From positions 180,559 through 203,037 of the forward strand of contig BLXT01003753.1 of assembly GCA_019648995.1 (NCBI GenBank): a DNA stretch of 22,479 bases, in the 5' to 3' direction. The notes under the pieces were generated by a model. The model saw nothing but the letters and a program-made list of their open reading frames with translations, made no database searches and was not told where the DNA came from. Positions 17,166-22,479 of this stretch are shown here, in pieces. The DNA comes from Plakobranchus ocellatus (lineage: Eukaryota > Mollusca > Gastropoda > Plakobranchidae). The translations under genes and the position numbers were made by a program. Every line of letters starts with the position of its first letter. Position 1 is the first letter of the stretch.

Positions 17166-19720
17166 ATGGCCACGGTGGAACCCCCTGGGTCTTACACTGC
17201 TGTGCCAACAGTGATAGACGATGACGTTCAGCGGACGGCGGAGCTGATCCTCAGACGGGAGGTGGAAGAAGGCCATGACGGTGGAGTGGTCACGGGGCTG
17301 GACCCTGAGGCTAGGAGGAAAATGTTGGAGGCAGTGTGCGTGGCGTTACAGGTAATATATCCCACACAATGCATGAGAGGACACTCATTGATCAATGGTT
17401 AGCCCAATCCACCAGTCAGCGGCAGTTCCAACAGGGAATCACCTTTGTGAAAATACATTATGCGTTTCTTTATTGGTAACAAATCTGAAATTAATTATAT
17501 GAACAAATTTCCTATGAATGCAGAAATGAAAATTTGGCTTCGAGAAGTTAAAACCTTGACTGCTTTCATTTTAAAGCATCGTGTGGATTGAATAATTTGA
17601 AATTATGTTGAAAATTAAGCTACAGCAACGAGAAAATGAAAAACCTTCCTTTTAAATTTTATTATTATTTTTTTTTTGTTTTTGTTTTTATTAAGATGCA
17701 GCTTCGCAATTATAATAACTTCGCATCATAACTATTGGCTTCAGTTTGTTTTGTTTTTTTTTTCGTATGTAGGATAATGAAGAATTAATGAGGACTTAGA
17801 GAATAAGCTTCAATTTTTAATCTGATTTGGTTGCAGATGGTAAAGAATATGAGCAATCCGAAGTTGTGACTAAGTCAAGGTTACTGCGAAGTTTGGTGAG
17901 AGATGAAGAGCCAGTAAAGTGATTTTATTTTTGTTACTAAATTGAAGACTCAAAATGCTCACACGAGATATTTTGTGGGCGGCTCGAGGCGTGTAAACTT
18001 ATGTAGATACAGGCGATTTACAATGTTGTATAGAGATGGTTGAGTTTCTGAAGTGAAAAAAAGCTACGCCCTTTTGAACTGAACCATTCTCAAAGGAAAG
18101 TTGAATTTAAACCATGATTTAGTTCTCCCTGAAATTAAATAATAGGAGAATCATAATTTAAAAATATTATGTTCCAACATTCCGTTACACTTGCAGGCTG
18201 AGAGAAACGGCTGGAAGCAGAGGCTGCAGCATACGTTACACGAGATAGACAGGGAGCACAGAGCATCCATAGAGATTGAATCCACCTTACAGGTAAAGTA
18301 CGACTTCCATCTGACAAGTATTTGGCAATTGTAATAATATACCCATTTCTTTTTTTTTTTCAGATTTTTTTTTTTTTGAGTGGAGGGGAGAAAGCAGTAT
18401 AGAATAATTGTTCTCTTCTATGAAATCGCAATTTGAGCGAAATTTCGTGTTTGCATTTCCCTTTAGTGGTTATTACGGGATTTGCATACTCCCTTTAGGA
18501 TCCCACCCTACACATTTGTCACGGCTATAGACCTGAGATTTTTTTTCTAGTGCCAGTAGAGACAGAAATAAGAGAAAAGACTCTTAGATTCAGAAGAAGA
18601 AAACAGAGGGCATAAGCTATTATACAAACTAATCGCCGAACTACAGCTAACGATAATCTTTATTGGGAAACAGTAAGGGACGTCGATTTCTTTTAAATTT
18701 CAAAAAAATTTATTCTAGAAATAAGTCATGCTTTTGCCTTATAAAAATTAAAATGCTGTGAGGATCATCATATATTGTTCCACGAAATTTGTGGAGATGC
18801 TTAAAACTAGAATCAATTGAAAACACTGCAATTACTATTTTTTTTTCTTTTTTACTGGAATATATTTTTTTCACCAGGAACTGGTGTTGAGCCTGGGGCT
18901 AGCGCCGCCACCTGAGAGCCCGACATCAGACCGCCGCTCTAGTGACGCCATCCGCTCGTTGAGGAGGTATATCCAGCAGTTGCAGGCCCGAGCAGACTCG
19001 GCCGCGGACACCACAGCCCAGCAGGCAGCGCTCGCCAAGCTCCGGGACGTTGTCAAACGGCTAGAGGGTGAGAAGGCGGAGCTGGCAGGAGAGCTGCGGG
19101 AAAAAATGAGGGAATCAGCCTGGCAGTCCAAAGAGCTGAACGCCACACGCAGCCAGCTTAACAAACTGAGGCAAATCGTGCTCAATTACAACCAATCCCA
19201 CTCCACAAACTTTCATTTGGAGGAGGAAAGTGTAGACGGTGGTGGTGGTGGCACGCGGGCGAGGTCAGATCCTCTGTTCGGTGGAGGGGGTTACCCGGCG
19301 CCTCCTACAACTACTAGCGGAGTTGGGATGGCCGCTAGGGAGAGGACGTACGTTGAAGGAGACCAAGTGAACTACTACAGCACAACAGGAGAGGAGATTG
19401 CGGTGTGGAAGCTGAGGAACCGTCGCACGCGAGGAGGAGACGGAAGTGGGGGCGATGGAAGCAGCAGGAGCTGTGGTGGTGGCAGCGGCGGTCTAGGCAG
19501 GTCTCACGGCACTGGGAAGGTCGTGACGCAGTGCTTGCGGTGCAACCAGTTCTTCAAAGGTGCGGAAAATACGGCCAAATCTTGCCGCTATCACAAAAAG
19601 GGTCGGCAGATCAGAGAGCAGTACGACGCGTCGGGTCGACTCTTGAGGGTGCTCTATACCTGGGCATGCTGCAAGAAAGGACTGGACGCTCCGGGGTGCA
19701 CCTACGGGTGTCATATATGA
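17166..19720 (+). CDS. Gene 2: coiled-coil protein with C-terminal CHORD-like zinc module (three exons, apparently complete)
   Basis: Exons 17166-17351 (62 codons), 18197-18292 (32) and 18878-19720 (280 plus TGA) join in phase 0 at both introns: CAG|gtaata, ttgcag|GCTGAG, CAG|gtaaag, caccag|GAACTG. The product is 374 residues. The start has a good context (A at -3, G at +4), though the frame stays open upstream to about 17086 and an AG at 17113-17114 could make 17115 an internal exon edge. Residues about 50-98 and 115-204 are charged, heptad-like helix (coiled coil; for example RDVVKRLEGEKAELAGELRE). Then comes a Gly-rich linker, about 215-305, holding a less simple patch with NYYSTTGEEIAVWKLRNRR. 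Residues 307-374 are the CHORD-like module, ending CHI at the stop. No signal peptide, membrane segment or enzyme motif. Tandem paralog of gene 1. Role inferred: oligomeric zinc-binding adaptor. ATTAAA at 19895 and 20092 are possible poly(A) signals. Confidence 0.85.
17352..18196 (+). other. Gene 2 intron 1 (phase 0)
   Basis: An 845-bp GT-AG intron from gtaata to the acceptor ttacacttgcag. It holds T-rich runs at 17663-17692 and 17747-17763 and no open frame of note. Confidence 0.8.
18293..18877 (+). other. Gene 2 intron 2 (phase 0)
   Basis: A 585-bp GT-AG intron from gtaaag to an acceptor with a long T tract and caccag. T runs at 18350-18376; otherwise plain AT-rich sequence. Confidence 0.8.
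19514..19717 (+). other. CHORD-like zinc-binding module of gene 2
   Basis: The 68 residues align without gaps to the gene 1 module, with 30 identities. All eight ligands are in place: CLRC, CRYH, WACC, GCTYGCH. The shared YD-x-SGRL-x2-V-x3-W core lies in the long loop before the C-C pair. Here the module sits in the same exon as the coiled coil, whereas in gene 1 it is a separate exon. The CHORD reading and its alternative are as given for the gene 1 module. Confidence 0.65.
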
Positions 19721-20439
19721 CATTGCACTCTAAACTAGGCCGGCGTTAAAGACTAGCAAGAGATTAGATTGCCTGGGAGTGCCAATTAATGCATTCATCC
19801 AACCATTCTTCAATTTCGTCTCAATGAAATACACCAAAGAATTAAAAAAATAGCGCACAGAGGCCTGAACCAAACTATGAATCAATATGCAGCGATTAAA
19901 ATTTGAAAATATGTTTTTTGGAATGCGTCGTATGCAATATTTATATAATAACAATTTTAACAAGGTCAAAGCATGTATGCTTAGCACGCGCAAATTCCGT
20001 TTCACTTAAGACGTAGTAAAAGGAATTTAAGTGCATATTCAACAAACGCTATGAATAAGCTATCGTACGACTTCTAATTCCGACTGCAAACATTAAAAGT
20101 GGTAGCAGTTTCCAAGGAATGAGAGAGAAATGGAGGCTGCATATTCTAGTTGAATAATCAAGTCGGCGATATCATTGTTAATGTGTCAAAAACCAAGGAT
20201 GAGAACACAACGATTACATAAATCTGAGTGCAGCATAAGGTGACACATCTGCCTTCTTTGCACTAATAAGTGCTGGATGAAACGAAACTGTTCAAATCTT
20301 CACTTACAGAAATTTTATGAAACAAATATTTGTCATTCCTATGGCTAGGTACTACTGAGAGTTTGGTCATTTTAAGTAATATGTTTTGTGATTGAAATTC
20401 AGTTCATGAGCACCGATTACATAATTTTAAATCAAGAAT
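19721..20439. other. 3' flank of gene 2, probably including its 3' UTR
   Basis: No coding signal. ATTAAA hexamers at 19895-19900 and 20092-20097 could be the poly(A) signal; a canonical AATAAA appears only at 20908. The minus-strand open frame at 19730-20005 has no recognisable content. Confidence 0.45.
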
Positions 20440-20545
20440 AAGATGAGAGGAAGAGAAAACGGTGCGAGAAAGAGAGAGGGAGAGAAAAAGAAAGCGAAGA
20501 GAAAGAGAAAGAGAGAGAAAAAGAAAGGGAAGGAGAAAGAGAAAA

Positions 20546-20607
<62 letters not shown>

Positions 20608-20620
20608 GGAAAGGGGAAGG
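20440..20620. repeat. Purine-rich tract with (GA)n core
   Basis: About 180 bp almost all A and G on the + strand: interrupted GA/GAAA to about 20548, then a clean (GA)n run to about 20603. The KREKKK and SLSLSL frames over it are repeat translations. Confidence 0.95.
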
Positions 20621-22385
20621 AGTAAATCATGAGGAAAGGCTGGAACAATTTTAGAAACCGTTTGCGATAAATCATCGTACAAACCTTTGCCCACATAACA
20701 AGGAAAAACAAATGCCCATCAGAATATATTACTTTGACCTGACCCAAAAAATGTATTGCAAATAATACATTACATAACTCCTCTATTAGAAGAGGTGATC
20801 CCATGTTGATTTAATTAAATTTAGTGGACTTTTACGATTGTGTGTGTGTGGTTTTTTTTTTTTTTTTTTTTTTAAACAGAGAGCTTTTTGTTTAACAAAA
20901 TAACAACAATAAACACTAAAATCAACAAGAACAACAACAAATCTGACATACAATGCAACTCAAGAAGGATTTCCTCGAAAAGTCAAAGGAAGTCGACATA
21001 CAACTTTATGATTTAAGTTATTCAGCGACAGTACAGTTTTCGACTTTTCAATTATCTATTTAGAAATTGTACAATTTTTAAAGAGGACTTAAGCTAACTG
21101 TAAATAGAAATGATATCATAGTTTTACGCAAGGCACGCACCGTGATTGTTAAGTGAATCTGCGATTTGAAAAAAAAAAGAAAAGACATTTAGGAAGCCGA
21201 AAGTTTGGGAGTGAAAAATTTAATACAATTTACACAATAAGAAAACCCTTTTCAGACAAAAATACCTCAGTGAAAATGGCACATAGCAACTATTTTTAAC
21301 AAAGATATAAGTAAATATAAAAAAAATATATATATGTTTTATCTATCTGTTTGTGAAGTGAATTTTGATAAAAACTTTTTTTTTTTTTTTTATGTAGTCT
21401 GAGCATTCGCTTGCATCCTGCAAGAAAGCGCGTGAACGGTAGAGCTATGACATTGTCAGACAAATATCTCATTGTTTTTTCTTATAGTATAGCACATCCA
21501 CTTCTTTCCTTTTTTTTTCATAGTATGAAAACAAATTCAGCAGATACTTATTCCACTTCCAAATTCATTTAAATACGCCATTAATCCGATTAGCCGATTC
21601 GCATATAAGCAAAGCGCGATTCAACGCAAAAAGTATCAAAGACACGCTTTGACTCAAGCAAAAAAAGAAAAAATAAATTACAATGCGCCTGTAAAAAGCG
21701 ACTACTACATAAAACATTACTTAGAATCATTGACCTTTCTAGCTCCATGCTTGGAATGGATCTCTCAAATTATTACTTATGTCTTGATGTCTTGTATTTT
21801 CAAAATGTAAGAGTTAACTAAAACAAAATATGATGCCAAAGACGGTTTCACTACTTTGAGTAAATCTAAATCTGCATGTGAATTCGTTTTAGAATCTAGA
21901 CCTAGAACTAAGACGGCATGAAAGAGTCGATTCTAAAACCTATATTTCATAAACAATAGCACTAAAATTGGCATTAGAATATTTTTATGTAACATTTAAA
22001 ACGATTTGTGTACATTGTATGTGTGTATGTATGTGTGTGTGTCTTTCGGGTTTAGGGTTCGGGTGGGTTGAAGTAGGGATTTGGAGGGAAAAAACTGATG
22101 CAGTGGAACTTTCTAAATCTATGTGTCACTATAAATATATTATTCAGACTTAGTCCTAATACAAACTTCACTCTGTAGCCCAAAAACTAAGGAATAAAAA
22201 TTTTCTTATGGAAAACCACAAACTCATTGTTAATTAGCACCACGTATAACGGCTCGACAATGTGCACAATTACTGAAATCGTAGTAAAATTAACAATTTT
22301 ATACTAAATAATGCGTTTAATCATGGAGAGCAAGTAACAGCAACGTCGAGATAATATTATTAATAACAAAGTTTTATTTTCATTG
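20621..22385. other. Intergenic AT-rich DNA, no gene recognised
   Basis: Contains a GT run followed by a T run at 20838-20873, a T run at 21377-21391, a TATATA patch near 21327, a TG-rich patch at 22011-22042 and a hairpin at 21886-21939. No supported gene. Confidence 0.55.
21886..21939. repeat. Inverted repeat with perfect 11-bp arms
   Basis: GTTTTAGAATC (21886-21896) is the exact reverse complement of GATTCTAAAAC (21929-21939), with a 32-nt spacer. It could fold as a stem-loop, but the spacer shows no further pairing by eye. Confidence 0.6.
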
Positions 22386-22479
22386 TAAGTAATAGTAGTA
22401 CTAGAAATAGTAGTTGTAGTAGTAGTAATAGTAATAGTAGTAGTAATAGTAGTAACAGTAGTAGTAGTAGTAGTAGTAG
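22386..22479. repeat. (GTA/TAG)n simple repeat running off the right edge
   Basis: An interrupted TAG/GTA trinucleotide repeat, becoming cleaner toward the window end, where the last bases are still repeat. Its true length cannot be seen. Confidence 0.9.

Noticed and set aside
19405-19749. Overlapping open frames on both strands in the gene 2 last exon
   Set aside because: Frame-shifted or antisense shadows of the CHORD-like coding sequence, without a motif of their own.

Overview
The window looks like nuclear DNA of an animal: AT-rich, with spliced genes, long introns, U2-type GT-AG splice sites, and many long GA/CT, AAT and GAA microsatellites. The density of long (GA)n/(CT)n tracts, the intron style and the protein make-up suggest a lophotrochozoan, most likely a gastropod mollusc. 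That assignment is inference; no marker gene is present.

Layout: two protein-coding genes lie on the + strand, about 14.7 kb apart. Gene 1 (383-2459, two exons seen, 5' end probably off the left edge) and gene 2 (17166-19720, three exons, apparently complete) share one architecture: an N-terminal coiled coil, a disordered linker, and a C-terminal Cys/His zinc-binding module that ends one residue before the stop. The two modules (2253-2456 and 19514-19717) are about 44% identical (30 of 68 positions) and have identical ligand spacing, C-x2-C-x13-C-x2-H-x24-C-C-x8-C-x4-H. This resembles the CHORD domain (C-x4-C-x13-C-x2-H-x14-C-C-x15-C-x4-H as I recall it for CHORDC1), with a longer middle loop and a shorter late loop. 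I read the pair as tandem paralogs of an apparently undescribed coiled-coil plus CHORD-like family, perhaps oligomeric adaptors. No enzyme motif is visible, and how the two proteins act together cannot be told from sequence.

The 2460-17035 interval holds no convincing complete gene. It contains microsatellites, a minisatellite with a 94-bp higher-order repeat (15560-16640), several near-perfect palindromes, a few short coding-like or GC-rich islets, a candidate regulatory island (14041-14290), and a 966-N assembly gap (10241-11206) whose two edges carry the same 66 bp and so looks like an artefact. A TATA box about 123 bp before the gene 2 ATG supports a promoter there. Downstream of gene 2 there is AT-rich non-coding DNA with a purine tract, a hairpin, and a GTA/TAG repeat that runs off the right edge. 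I found no tRNA or rRNA gene, no CRISPR array, no intact transposon and no recognisable viral element.
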